From Clostridium sp. (lineage in GTDB: Bacteria > Bacillota > Clostridia > Clostridiales > Clostridiaceae): a stretch of 8,505 nt of DNA. The notes below the pieces were generated by a model that made no database searches, was not told the origin of the DNA, and saw only the letters and a program-made list of their open reading frames with translations. The translations under genes were made by a program, and so were the position numbers. Position 1 is the first letter of the stretch. Every line of letters starts with the position of its first letter. The stretch spans positions 1 through 8,505 of the forward strand of contig JAHAIU010000116.1 of the NCBI GenBank assembly GCA_018372555.1, given 5' to 3'. Positions 1-6,863 of this stretch are shown here, piece by piece.

Positions 1-15
1 ATAGGAGGATATAAA

Positions 16-1494
16 ATGAGAACAGTTGTAATATTAATGGATACTTTAAAAAGAGATATGATGGAAGTTTACAATAAAAACACCTGGGTAAGAACACCTA
101 ATATAACGAACTTCTCTAAGGAAGCTACTACTTTTGATAATCATTGGGTTGGATCTGCGCCATGTATGCCAGCAAGAAGAGATATACTTACAGGAAGACT
201 AAATTTTTTAGAAAGATCTTGGGGGCCAATAGAGCCATTCGATATTACATTACCTGAAGTTTTAGCAGAAAAAGATGTATTTAGTCATATAGTAACAGAT
301 CACCCTCACTATTTCAGGTTAGGTGGAGAGGGATATGTACAACAATTTACAACATGGGATTTTTATAGAGGTCAAGAGGGGGACCCATGGATATCTAGAA
401 TAGATGATCCAACATGTATGCCAAAAGATTATTATGGAAAGCTTAGAAGACAGTATCAATGGAATAGGACTAAGTGGGATAGACAAGAGGAAGAGTATCC
501 TACTCCAAAGACTTTTAGTGCAGCATGTGAGTGGTTAGAAGATAATAAGGATCATGATGACTTTTTCTTAATGGTAGAAACTTTCGATCCACATGAGCCT
601 TTTGATGTACCAGATGAGTATATGGACATTTATGATTCTAAGTATGATGGACCTTATTTTGAAATACCGAATTATAAAGAAGTAGATGTTCCAGAGGATG
701 CTTTAGAGTATATAAATAAAAGATATGCTGCATTACTTACAATGACAGATAATCATTTTGGAAGGTTAATTAAGAAATTAAAAGATTTAAATTTATATGA
801 TGATACATTGATTATAGTTACTACAGATCATGGATATTTCTTAGGAGAAAGAAATTATTTTGGTAAAAACTATATGCATATGTACAATGAACTAGCTCAT
901 ATACCACTATTGGTAAGATTCCCAGAAGGAAAAATGGCTGGAGAAAGAGTGAATTTATTAACTCAAAATATAGATATTATGCCAACGGTTTTAGATTATT
1001 CTGATATAGATATTCCAAAAGATGTGCAAGGATTTTCTTGGAAAGATATAGTTGATGGAAAAGAATATAAAAGGGATTATGCATTATATGGATATCATGG
1101 AGTAGCCGTAAATATAACAGATGGAGACTATACATACTTTAGAGCTCCTAATAAAGAAAATCAACCATGTTATGAATATACCTGCATTCCTACAACTATA
1201 AGAAAATATCTAGGAAAAGATAAGCAAGAAGAAATAGAGATGGGAAGATTTATTAGTAGAACAAATTATCCCGTTTATAAGATAAAGATTTATAATCCTT
1301 CAATTCTTGATAATGTAGAGAATGCATTAGAGTATACAAATGAAGATAAGCTATTTAATATCGTTGAAGATTATCAGCAAATAAAGTCTATAAAAAATAA
1401 TGACTTAGAAGATAAATATAAGAAGCTTATGATTAGAGCATTAAAGGAAATGGATGCTCCAGAAGAGCAATTAGAAAGATTGAATTTAAAGTAG
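16..1494 (+). CDS. Cytosolic Cys-type sulfatase (alkaline phosphatase superfamily)
   Basis: A 492-residue sulfatase that hydrolyses a sulfate ester, probably on an imported sugar. The CxPxR sulfatase signature is CMPAR at residues 50-54, so Cys50 should be converted to formylglycine by a maturase; anaerobes use the radical-SAM enzyme anSME, which is not in this window. Probable metal ligands are Asp9 in the first strand and the Asp271-His272 pair (TTDHG). His193 in DPHEP and Lys284 fit the sulfate-binding positions. The N-terminus enters the core strand directly, with no signal peptide, so the enzyme should stay in the cytoplasm. The ATG is preceded by AGGAGG at 3-8. It lies 10 bases before lacA with that gene's ribosome site overlapping its stop, which points to one operon and to a sulfated galactose-type substrate. 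The exact substrate cannot be read from the sequence; a phosphonate or phosphodiester hydrolase of the same fold is a less likely alternative. Confidence 0.9.
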   Translation: MRTVVILMDTLKRDMMEVYNKNTWVRTPNITNFSKEATTFDNHWVGSAPCMPARRDILTGRLNFLERSWGPIEPFDITLPEVLAEKDVFSHIVTDHPHYFRLGGEGYVQQFTTWDFYRGQEGDPWISRIDDPTCMPKDYYGKLRRQYQWNRTKWDRQEEEYPTPKTFSAACEWLEDNKDHDDFFLMVETFDPHEPFDVPDEYMDIYDSKYDGPYFEIPNYKEVDVPEDALEYINKRYAALLTMTDNHFGRLIKKLKDLNLYDDTLIIVTTDHGYFLGERNYFGKNYMHMYNELAHIPLLVRFPEGKMAGERVNLLTQNIDIMPTVLDYSDIDIPKDVQGFSWKDIVDGKEYKRDYALYGYHGVAVNITDGDYTYFRAPNKENQPCYEYTCIPTTIRKYLGKDKQEEIEMGRFISRTNYPVYKIKIYNPSILDNVENALEYTNEDKLFNIVEDYQQIKSIKNNDLEDKYKKLMIRALKEMDAPEEQLERLNLK

Positions 1495-1504
1495 GAGGTA
1501 TTTT

Positions 1505-1933
1505 ATGAAGATAATTATTTCAGCAGATTATAAAAGTAAGGATTTTAAAGACTCTATAAAATTATATCTTATAGAAAATGGATACGAGGTAATAGATAAA
1601 TCTCAAGGAAAAGATTTAGATTTCTATGAGTCTTCAAATTTAGTAGCAGAAGCTATTCTTAATCATGAAGGAGATAAGGGAATAGTTATAGATGAATATG
1701 GAACAGGGTCCTTTAATGTCTGTACTAAACATAAGGGAATAATTTGTGCACAAGTTGAAGATGAGCATTCTGCAAAAATGACTAGAGACCATAACAATAC
1801 TTCAATAATAGCAATTGGGGCTAAGGTAACATCCATAGAAATTGCAAAGAAAATAGCAGAGAATTTTATTTTATCTAATTATTCTGGTGGAAGGCATCAA
1901 ATAAGAATAGATATGTTAAACAAGATGGCATAG
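1505..1933 (+). CDS. lacA: Galactose-6-phosphate isomerase subunit LacA
   Basis: A 142-residue RpiB/LacA/LacB-fold protein, the usual LacA length. With LacB it forms the heteromeric isomerase converting galactose-6-phosphate to tagatose-6-phosphate in the cytoplasm. LacA-specific stretches are IVIDEYGTGSF (about residues 60-70), the MTRDHNN block (about 92-98), and GGRHQIR near the C-terminus. Where RpiB and LacB carry a catalytic Cys before GTG, this protein has an acidic-Tyr sequence (DEYGTG), as expected for the LacA subunit, so it should need LacB to be active. The AGGAGG at 1493-1498 overlaps the sulfatase stop codon and sits 6 bases before the ATG, suggesting coupled translation. It is followed 11 bases later by lacB. 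Assignment as LacA rather than RpiB is firm because of the paired genes and lengths. Confidence 0.93.
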   Translation: MKIIISADYKSKDFKDSIKLYLIENGYEVIDKSQGKDLDFYESSNLVAEAILNHEGDKGIVIDEYGTGSFNVCTKHKGIICAQVEDEHSAKMTRDHNNTSIIAIGAKVTSIEIAKKIAENFILSNYSGGRHQIRIDMLNKMA

Positions 1934-1944
1934 GAGGGGAAGAA

Positions 1945-2460
1945 ATGATTATTTCAGTTGGTTGCGATCATATAGTAACAGAAGTTAAAGATAGTGTTGT
2001 AGAATATTTAAAATCTAAGGGGCATGAAGTTATAGATAATGGAACATATGACAAAGTAAGAACTCATTATCCTATCTATGGAAAGAAGACTGCAGAAAAA
2101 GTAGTTAATGGAGAAGCAGATTTAGGAATAGTAATTTGTGGAACAGGTGTTGGAATTACTAATTCAGCTGCCAAGATAAAGGGAGCCAGAGTATCATTAG
2201 TAAGAGATGTAGAAACTGCAAGATATTCAAAAGAAAATTTAGATATAAATATATTAGGATTTGGTGGAAGAATAACTGGTATTGGACTTATGGAAAATAT
2301 TATAGATGTTTTTCTTGAAACAAAGTTTAATCCTACAGAAGAAAATAAGAAAATGGTAGAAAAGCTGAACAATATGATAGAAAAAGATTATGCAAATGGT
2401 GATGAACATTATTTTGATGAGTTTATTGAAAAGTGGGATAGGGGAGAATATCATGACTAG
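1945..2460 (+). CDS. lacB: Galactose-6-phosphate isomerase subunit LacB
   Basis: A 171-residue RpiB-family protein, the usual LacB length, and partner of LacA in isomerising galactose-6-phosphate to tagatose-6-phosphate. It keeps the family active-site loop ICGTGVGI (about residues 64-71) with the catalytic Cys. The N-terminal GCDH carries the early substrate-binding Asp-His, and TARYSKENLDINILGFGGR is the conserved second half of the RpiB core. The C-terminal extension of about 30 residues (ending DEFIEKWDRGEYHD) is typical of LacB and absent from plain ribose-5-phosphate isomerases. The ribosome site AGGAGGGG begins within the lacA stop codon. The 3' end overlaps the aldolase start by 8 bases, another sign of a tightly coupled operon. 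Confidence 0.94.
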   Translation: MIISVGCDHIVTEVKDSVVEYLKSKGHEVIDNGTYDKVRTHYPIYGKKTAEKVVNGEADLGIVICGTGVGITNSAAKIKGARVSLVRDVETARYSKENLDINILGFGGRITGIGLMENIIDVFLETKFNPTEENKKMVEKLNNMIEKDYANGDEHYFDEFIEKWDRGEYHD

Positions 2461-3310
2461 TATATTATCAACAAGAGAAATGTTGAAAAAAGCTCAAAGA
2501 GAGGGATATGCAGTACCAGCCTTTAATATTCATAACTTAGAAACATTAGAAGTAACTGTAGAAACAGCTGCAGAGCTAAAATCACCAGTAATATTAGCTG
2601 GAACTCCATCAACTATTGAATATGCAGGCGGAGAATTTATAGTAGCAATGGCAGAAGCAGCAGCTGAAAAATATAATATTCCAATTGCAATACACTTAGA
2701 TCATTTTGAAGTAATAGATGAAATAAAGCACTTTGTTGACTTAGGATTTAAATCAACTATGATAGATGCCTCTCATGAGGCTTTTGAAGAAAATATAGAA
2801 ATAGTTAAAAAAGTTGTTGAATATGCACACAAATACGATGCAACAGTAGAAGCAGAGCTTGGAAGATTAGGTGGACAAGAAGATGATTTAATAGTAGATG
2901 AAAAAGATACTAGGTATACTAATCCAAAGCAAGCAAAGGAATATGTAGAAAGAACAGGAATAGATTCACTAGCAGTAGCGATTGGAACAGCACATGGATT
3001 ATATAATGGAGAAGCAAAGTTAGATTTAGATAGGCTAAAAGAAATAAGAGATATGGTAGATGTACCATTAGTATTACATGGAGCATCAGATGTACCAGAT
3101 GAATTGGTTAAAAAAGCAATTTCTCTTGGAATATGTAAAGTAAATGTAGCAACTGACTTAAAGATTCCATTTTCAGATGCGGTAAAGAATTACTTTATAG
3201 AAAATCCTAATGCTAATGATCCAAGAAAGTATATGGCACCAGGAAAAGAAGCTATGAAAAAAGTAGTTGAACATAAAATTATAGTTTGTGGAAGCAATGG
3301 AAAAGCTTAG
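2453..3310 (+). CDS. gatY: Class II tagatose-1,6-bisphosphate aldolase, GatY/KbaY type
   Basis: A 285-residue zinc-dependent aldolase that splits tagatose-1,6-bisphosphate into dihydroxyacetone phosphate and glyceraldehyde-3-phosphate. The N-terminal block GYAVPAFNIHNLETLE is the GatY/KbaY/FbaA hallmark. HLDH at 81-84 holds the catalytic Asp83 and zinc ligand His84. EAELGRLGGQEDD (133-145) is the second class II signature, and His181 (GTAHG) and His209 (LHGASD) complete the zinc site. I chose the ATG at 2453, which has GGGGAGA at 2441-2447 and overlaps the lacB stop. The frame is open upstream to 2390, but that part lies inside lacB and would add a non-homologous extension. The sequence resembles GatY more than fructose-bisphosphate aldolase, and the lacAB/lacC neighbours support tagatose chemistry. 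E. coli GatY needs GatZ for full activity; no gatZ is seen here. Confidence 0.92.
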   Translation: MTSILSTREMLKKAQREGYAVPAFNIHNLETLEVTVETAAELKSPVILAGTPSTIEYAGGEFIVAMAEAAAEKYNIPIAIHLDHFEVIDEIKHFVDLGFKSTMIDASHEAFEENIEIVKKVVEYAHKYDATVEAELGRLGGQEDDLIVDEKDTRYTNPKQAKEYVERTGIDSLAVAIGTAHGLYNGEAKLDLDRLKEIRDMVDVPLVLHGASDVPDELVKKAISLGICKVNVATDLKIPFSDAVKNYFIENPNANDPRKYMAPGKEAMKKVVEHKIIVCGSNGKA

Positions 3311-3325
3311 TTGTAAGGAGTTATT

Positions 3326-4258
3326 ATGATACTAGTAGTTAATTTAAATGCGTCAGTAGATAAAAAGTATGTTATGGATGATTTAAATAAGGGATTAGTA
3401 ATGAGAGCTAAGAGTGTTGAAAATACTCCAGGTGGTAAAGGGATTCACGTAGCAAATGTATCGACAATATTAAAAGAAGAATGTATAGTTACTGGATTTC
3501 TAGGTGGGAAAACAGGAGAGTTTATACACAACAAGCTAGAAGAGTATGGAATAAACCAAGATTTTATAAATATAAAAGGTGATACAAGAGAGTGCATAGC
3601 CATAATTACTGATGACTTAATTCAAACAGAAATTTTAGAGCCGGGTCCTGAAGTTACAGAGGAAGAGCAAAATAGCTTCATAGAGAAGTATAGTGAATTA
3701 TTAGAAGAGGCTAATATAGTAGTAGCATCAGGAAGTGCTCCTAGAAATATACCTAAGGATTTTTATAAGAAGCTAATAGAGATAGCTAATAGTAAGAATA
3801 AAAAGTTTTTATTAGATACAAGTGGAGATTTACTTAGAGAAGGCATTGTAGGAAAGCCATTTTTTATTAAACCTAATAAGGATGAAATAGAGTTTTTAAC
3901 TGGAAGAACTATAGAAAGTTATAAAGATGCTGTTAGGGAAATTAAAGAGTTTCATAAAATGGGTGTGGAGTTAGTTGCAATTTCATTAGGAGAGGAAGGA
4001 TCAGTAATAGGTTATAAGAGTAAATATTATAAAGTAACGGTTCCTAAGATTAATGCTGTAAATCCAGTAGGATCAGGAGATTCATATGTAGCAGGTGCAG
4101 CAATAGGTCTCGAAAGAGGATATGAAATAGAACATGTCTTAAGGCTTGCATCTGCCTGTGGAACTGCAAACGCACTGGAAGAGGAGACGGGTTCGGTTAA
4201 ATTAGATGTAGTTCAAGATTTATTAGATAAAGTAACTATTTCTATAATTGAAGATTAA
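3326..4258 (+). CDS. lacC: PfkB-family tagatose-6-phosphate kinase (LacC-like)
   Basis: A 310-residue sugar-phosphate kinase of the PfkB (ribokinase) family. It probably uses ATP to phosphorylate tagatose-6-phosphate to tagatose-1,6-bisphosphate. NLNASVDKKY near the N-terminus and PGGKGIHVA (35-43) form the first PfkB signature and bind the sugar phosphate. FIKPNKDEIEFLTG (180-193) is the central core. NPVGSGDSYVAGAA (246-259) is the second signature, with Asp252 as catalytic base in the anion hole. The length matches LacC and 1-phosphofructokinase (FruK), which are hard to separate by sequence. Its place after lacAB and gatY makes tagatose-6-phosphate the likeliest substrate, with fructose-1-phosphate as the alternative. 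It starts 15 bases after gatY, with AAGGAG at about 3316-3321. Confidence 0.87.
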   Translation: MILVVNLNASVDKKYVMDDLNKGLVMRAKSVENTPGGKGIHVANVSTILKEECIVTGFLGGKTGEFIHNKLEEYGINQDFINIKGDTRECIAIITDDLIQTEILEPGPEVTEEEQNSFIEKYSELLEEANIVVASGSAPRNIPKDFYKKLIEIANSKNKKFLLDTSGDLLREGIVGKPFFIKPNKDEIEFLTGRTIESYKDAVREIKEFHKMGVELVAISLGEEGSVIGYKSKYYKVTVPKINAVNPVGSGDSYVAGAAIGLERGYEIEHVLRLASACGTANALEEETGSVKLDVVQDLLDKVTISIIED

Positions 4259-4292
4259 ACTTAATAATTGGTTATTATAGGAGGTTATTAGC

Positions 4293-4619
4293 GTGAGTGA
4301 AATAAAGAGTGACACAATTAGAGAATCTAAAATAGTAAAAGAAGAAGCTGTCTATAACTTTAAAAAAGAAGAAATGATATTAAGAGATTTTTTAGCTGCA
4401 GATAGAACATTGCTAGCAAATGAGAGGACATTGCTAGCTTATATTAGAACAGGAATTAGTCTTCTTGCAGTAGCAATATCATTAATAAAGTTATTCGATA
4501 CTACAGCTACATATATATTAGGGATAATATTTATAATTTTAGGGTTAATGCCAATAGTTTTAGGATTGTATAGATATAAAACTATTAATAAAAAATTAAG
4601 GCATGTTATATATAAGTAG
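4293..4619 (+). CDS. DUF202 family small membrane protein
   Basis: A 108-residue protein with a GTG start, supported by AGGAGG at 4279-4284, eight bases upstream. Residues 1-30 are charged and probably cytoplasmic. Residues 31-51 carry the DUF202 (YidH-like) hallmark, FLAADRTLLANERTLLAYIRTG. Two hydrophobic stretches follow, at about 52-67 and 70-92, and the tail is basic (KTINKKLRHVIYK). The biochemical role of the family is not established. It lies 34 bases after the kinase on the same strand with no terminator between, so it is probably the last gene of the sulfatase/tagatose operon. An independent transcript cannot be excluded. Confidence 0.85.
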   Translation: MSEIKSDTIRESKIVKEEAVYNFKKEEMILRDFLAADRTLLANERTLLAYIRTGISLLAVAISLIKLFDTTATYILGIIFIILGLMPIVLGLYRYKTINKKLRHVIYK

Positions 4620-4625
4620 ATATTA

Positions 4626-4855
4626 ATGGATAAAAATAATAGGGATAACCTTCTAAAGAAAATATAAGAAGCTGGCGAATAATTGAAAATTAATAATATA
4701 ATGCGCAATTGAGGAAGAAGTTACTGAAAGTAGTTTTAAAATAATAGAAAGTTAAGTGCTCTATTGGAAATGGTCTGACTTACGTACAGTTAGCATTAAT
4801 ATTATTTAATAGATTAAAGAAAGGTCTAAAGGCTTTAGTACATGAAGTTATGTAA
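4626..4855 (+). pseudogene. Possible decayed small gene of unknown family
   Basis: This stretch after the DUF202 gene has no intact ORF, but protein-like pieces appear in order in different frames. An ATG at 4626 opens MDKNNRDNLLKKI followed by a stop, then EAGE. From about 4702 another frame reads AIEEEVTESSFKIIES. From about 4743 a third frame reads through GLTYVQLALILF and NRLKKGLKALVHEVM to a TAA at 4853. If joined, they would give a protein of roughly 75 residues ending in a basic amphipathic helix. I do not recognise the family. No ribosome site precedes the ATG. The pieces could also be chance frames in AT-rich non-coding DNA. Confidence 0.3.
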
Positions 4856-4899
4856 ATTAAAAGTAATAATATTCACTATATTAAATATATAGGATAATT

Positions 4900-4946
4900 A
4901 ATAACATATTGCAGCTTAAATTAGTAGCAATGTGTTATTTTTATTT
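4900..4946 (+). terminator. Rho-independent terminator before the fetAB promoter
   Basis: A 13-base stem, AATAACATATTGC (4900-4912), pairs with GCAATGTGTTATT (4927-4939) with a single G-U wobble. The loop is 14 bases. A T-rich tract (TTTTATTT) runs on to about 4946. It would end transcripts coming from the sulfatase/tagatose operon or from the decayed region. The stem is AT-rich, which is normal for this genome but makes it weaker than a GC-rich one. Confidence 0.7.
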
Positions 4947-4973
4947 GTAAAAAACAGTGTTACATGATAATAT
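4945..4973 (+). promoter_or_regulatory. Predicted sigma-A promoter of the fetAB-like operon
   Basis: TTGTAA at 4945-4950 and TAATAT at 4968-4973 are separated by exactly 17 bases, a good vegetative promoter. The transcript would begin near 4980, about 38 bases before the ATG. The -10 box lies inside the inverted repeat TGATA-A-TATCA (4965-4975). A second perfect palindrome, CGATATCG, lies at 4981-4988 around or just after the start point. Both are plausible operator positions, but the regulator is unknown. Confidence 0.55.
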
Positions 4974-5017
4974 CAAACTACGATATCGGATTATGATATT
5001 AGTGGGAGGGTGAATTT

Positions 5018-5676
5018 ATGGGAATATTAAATATAAGAAATCTTACTTTTAAAGATAAAGATAATACAATAGTTGACAATGTATCTTTAATTATAGAAAG
5101 GGGAGAATGCATTTCTATAGTTGGAGAGTCTGGAAGTGGAAAAAGTACAATTCTTAGATTATGTGCAGATTTAATTTCTCCATCAGCTGGAAGTATAGAA
5201 TATAATAATAAAAATTATTTAGAATATAATCCTGTAGATCTTAGGAGAAGCATTAGTTATTGCACTCAAACACCATATCTTTTTGGAAAGGATGTTTATG
5301 AAAATTTATGTTTTCCCTTTAAAATAAGAAATAAAGAAATTGATAATAATAGGATATATAAGCTTTTAATTGATTTTTCTTTAGATAAATCATATTTAGA
5401 TAAGGATATAAATTTATTATCAGGTGGTGAAAAGCAGAGAATAGCATTATTAGAAACTTAATTTTTACTCCTGAAATATTATTATTAGATGAGGTAACTT
5501 CAGCTTTAGATAGTAATAACACAATGATTGTTGAGAATTACATTAAGTTTTTAAATAAAGAAGGCGTAACAGTGATTTGGGTTACTCACGATGAAGAGCA
5601 AAGTAAGAGGATTTTCAATAGAAAGATCTATATTAAAAATGGGAAGATTGAAGATATGGAGGTGATTGAAAGATGA
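5018..5676 (+). pseudogene. fetA: ABC transporter ATPase, FetA-like, frameshifted near codon 145
   Basis: ATP-binding subunit of a FetAB-type ABC exporter, a family linked to iron export and oxidative-stress resistance. The first frame (5018-5461) gives Walker A GESGSGKST (residues 36-44), the Q-loop Gln84 and the signature LSGGEKQRIAL (134-144), then stops. The next frame, from about 5452 to TGA at 5674-5676, continues without a gap through Walker B (EILLLDE), the D-loop (SALD) and the H-loop His (WVTHDEE). Restoring one base, probably an A near 5452, turns GAA-ACT-TAA into AGA-AAC-TTA-ATT and gives a normal 219-residue protein. The span is 659 bases, not a multiple of three. As sequenced, the product lacks Walker B and should not hydrolyse ATP. 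A sequencing error is quite possible. The ribosome site is GGGAGG at 5004-5009, and the restored frame overlaps the permease as ATGA. Confidence 0.88.
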
Positions 5677-6419
5677 GTACAGAAGCTTTAGTTATATCAT
5701 CAATGTTAGTTGCTATTCCAGTTTTCATATCATATAAAGATAAGTTAGATTTAAGTAGAGATATAATTTTTAGTGTTATTAGAGCTGTAATCCAACTTAT
5801 TATAGTAGGATATTTGTTAGATTTTATTTTTGGACTTGAGAAACCAATATATACAATACTACTAATTATAATAATGATATTTAATGCTTCGCTAAATACT
5901 AGGAAAAAAGAATTGTGTATAGAAAGACAATTATTGATTTCATTTATTTCAATCTTAGTTGGTACAAGCATAACTATTACTGTATTAGTGTTATCTAATG
6001 CTATTAAATTTACTCCAAGTGAAATCATACCTGTAGCTGGGATGGTAGTAAGTAACTCTATGGTTGCTTTATCATTATCTTATAAAAATTTAAATTCAAG
6101 CTACAAAAATAATGGGGCTTTAGTAGAAGTTAAACTAGCATTAGGCGCAGATATAAAGGAAGCCTCTAGGGATATAATAAGGGAAAGTATAAAGATATCT
6201 ATAATGCCTAGCATAGATTCAGCAAAAACTTTAGGTATTGTATCTCTTCCGGGAATGATGACAGGTTTAATTTTAGGGGGAGTTTCTCCACTAGTAGCAG
6301 TAAAGTTTCAAATAATGGTTACTTTTATGATATTATCATCTACTTCACTTTCAGTTATGATAGCAACATACTTAAGCTATAAAAAGTTCTTTAATGATAG
6401 AAAACAATTGAAATATTAA
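5673..6419 (+). CDS. fetB: ABC transporter permease, FetB/UPF0014 family
   Basis: A 248-residue integral membrane protein, the permease partner of the ATPase gene just upstream; together they are predicted to export iron or a related metal or solute. Hydrophobic segments lie at about residues 4-20, 31-54, 58-73, 87-109, 116-136, 185-204 and 206-234. The UPF0014 hallmark SLPGMMTGLILGGVSP (191-206) is intact, and GADIKEASRDIIRESIK before it is the expected cytoplasmic coupling region. Its ATG overlaps the ATPase stop (ATGA), with GGAGGTGA at about 5658-5665. Because the upstream frame stops early at 5461, translational coupling would be lost if the frameshift is real. The permease frame itself is undamaged, which argues for a recent mutation or a read error. 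Confidence 0.9.
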   Translation: MSTEALVISSMLVAIPVFISYKDKLDLSRDIIFSVIRAVIQLIIVGYLLDFIFGLEKPIYTILLIIIMIFNASLNTRKKELCIERQLLISFISILVGTSITITVLVLSNAIKFTPSEIIPVAGMVVSNSMVALSLSYKNLNSSYKNNGALVEVKLALGADIKEASRDIIRESIKISIMPSIDSAKTLGIVSLPGMMTGLILGGVSPLVAVKFQIMVTFMILSSTSLSVMIATYLSYKKFFNDRKQLKY

Positions 6420-6425
6420 ATGATG

Positions 6426-6454
6426 TTTAAAAATGATTTATATGTATTTATAAA
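6426..6454 (+). promoter_or_regulatory. Possible promoter of the padR-type gene
   Basis: TTTAAA (6426-6431) and TATAAA (6449-6454) are 17 bases apart in the 85-base gap between fetB and the regulator. The match is modest, and AT-rich DNA gives many such pairs. Just downstream, TATGATATTA (6460-6469) repeats a ten-base word also found before fetA (4992-5001). Confidence 0.3.
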
Positions 6455-6504
6455 AGAGATATGATATTAATAATTGTAACTTAAATAAATAAGGGGATGA
6501 AATT

Positions 6505-6810
6505 TTGAAAGATCAAATAGTAAGGAAAATATTTAGTGGACTTATATATATTCATATTTTACATCATGGTAGTGAAGATAAGTTTTATGGAAGTTGGATG
6601 ATAGAGGAGCTAAAGGAGCATGGCTATAATGTTAGTCCTGGTACTATATATCCAATATTAAAGACTATGGTTGATGAAGGTTTACTTATAAGAGAAGATA
6701 AGATAGTTGGTGGTAAAATAAGAAAATACTATGAGGCTACAGAAGAGGGGAAGAATCTTTTAATTGATCTTAAAAAGAATTTGAAAGTTTTAATGGAAGA
6801 AATTCTTTAG
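6505..6810 (+). CDS. PadR family transcriptional regulator
   Basis: A 101-residue winged-helix DNA-binding protein, the short form of the PadR family. The HTH core YGSWMIEELKEHGYNVSPGTIYPILKTM runs over about residues 28-55, with SPGTIYPIL as the family hallmark in the recognition helix. The wing follows (KIVGGKIRKYYEATEEG, 66-82), and a short C-terminal helix would serve as dimer contact. The start is TTG at 6505, supported by AAGGGG at 6491-6496; no in-frame ATG gives the full domain. It lies 85 bases after fetB on the same strand and ends at a terminator, so it is a single gene or the end of the fetAB operon. Many PadR proteins repress a neighbouring transporter and themselves; the effector here is unknown. 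Confidence 0.88.
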   Translation: MKDQIVRKIFSGLIYIHILHHGSEDKFYGSWMIEELKEHGYNVSPGTIYPILKTMVDEGLLIREDKIVGGKIRKYYEATEEGKNLLIDLKKNLKVLMEEIL

Positions 6811-6819
6811 ATATATAAG

Positions 6820-6863
6820 AATGGATGTTGTAATTGTTAGTTTATACAACATCCATTTTGTTA
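6820..6863. terminator. Bidirectional terminator between padR and ung
   Basis: A perfect 13-base stem, AATGGATGTTGTA (6820-6832), pairs with TACAACATCCATT (6845-6857) around a 12-base loop. On the plus strand it is followed by TTTTGTT, which suits termination after padR ten bases upstream. On the minus strand it begins three bases after the ung stop and so also serves ung, although the following T tract is poorer there. Confidence 0.8.

Noticed and set aside
2390..2452. Longer aldolase start inside lacB
   Set aside because: The extra 21 residues overlap the conserved lacB tail and match no aldolase N-terminus. The ATG at 2453 has a good ribosome site and gives the normal GatY length.
2076..2454. 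Two minus-strand open frames within lacB
   Set aside because: They are antisense shadows of a well-conserved gene, have no ribosome sites and read as low-complexity hydrophobic or Phe/Ser-rich sequence.
4262..4277. TAATAA-TTGG-TTATTA hairpin between the kinase and DUF202 genes
   Set aside because: Six A-T pairs only, with no T tract, and it abuts the ribosome site. Too weak to call a terminator or switch in AT-rich DNA.
5440..5465. Programmed ribosomal frameshift in the FetA-like gene
   Set aside because: The needed shift is -1 at TTA-TTA, where re-pairing to ATT-ATT would be poor. There is no slippery heptamer and no obvious downstream hairpin. A deletion or read error is simpler.
5633..6028. 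Minus-strand open frame opposite fetB, and smaller ones opposite fetA and the DUF202 gene
   Set aside because: They lie fully or mostly inside recognised genes and show no domain features of their own.
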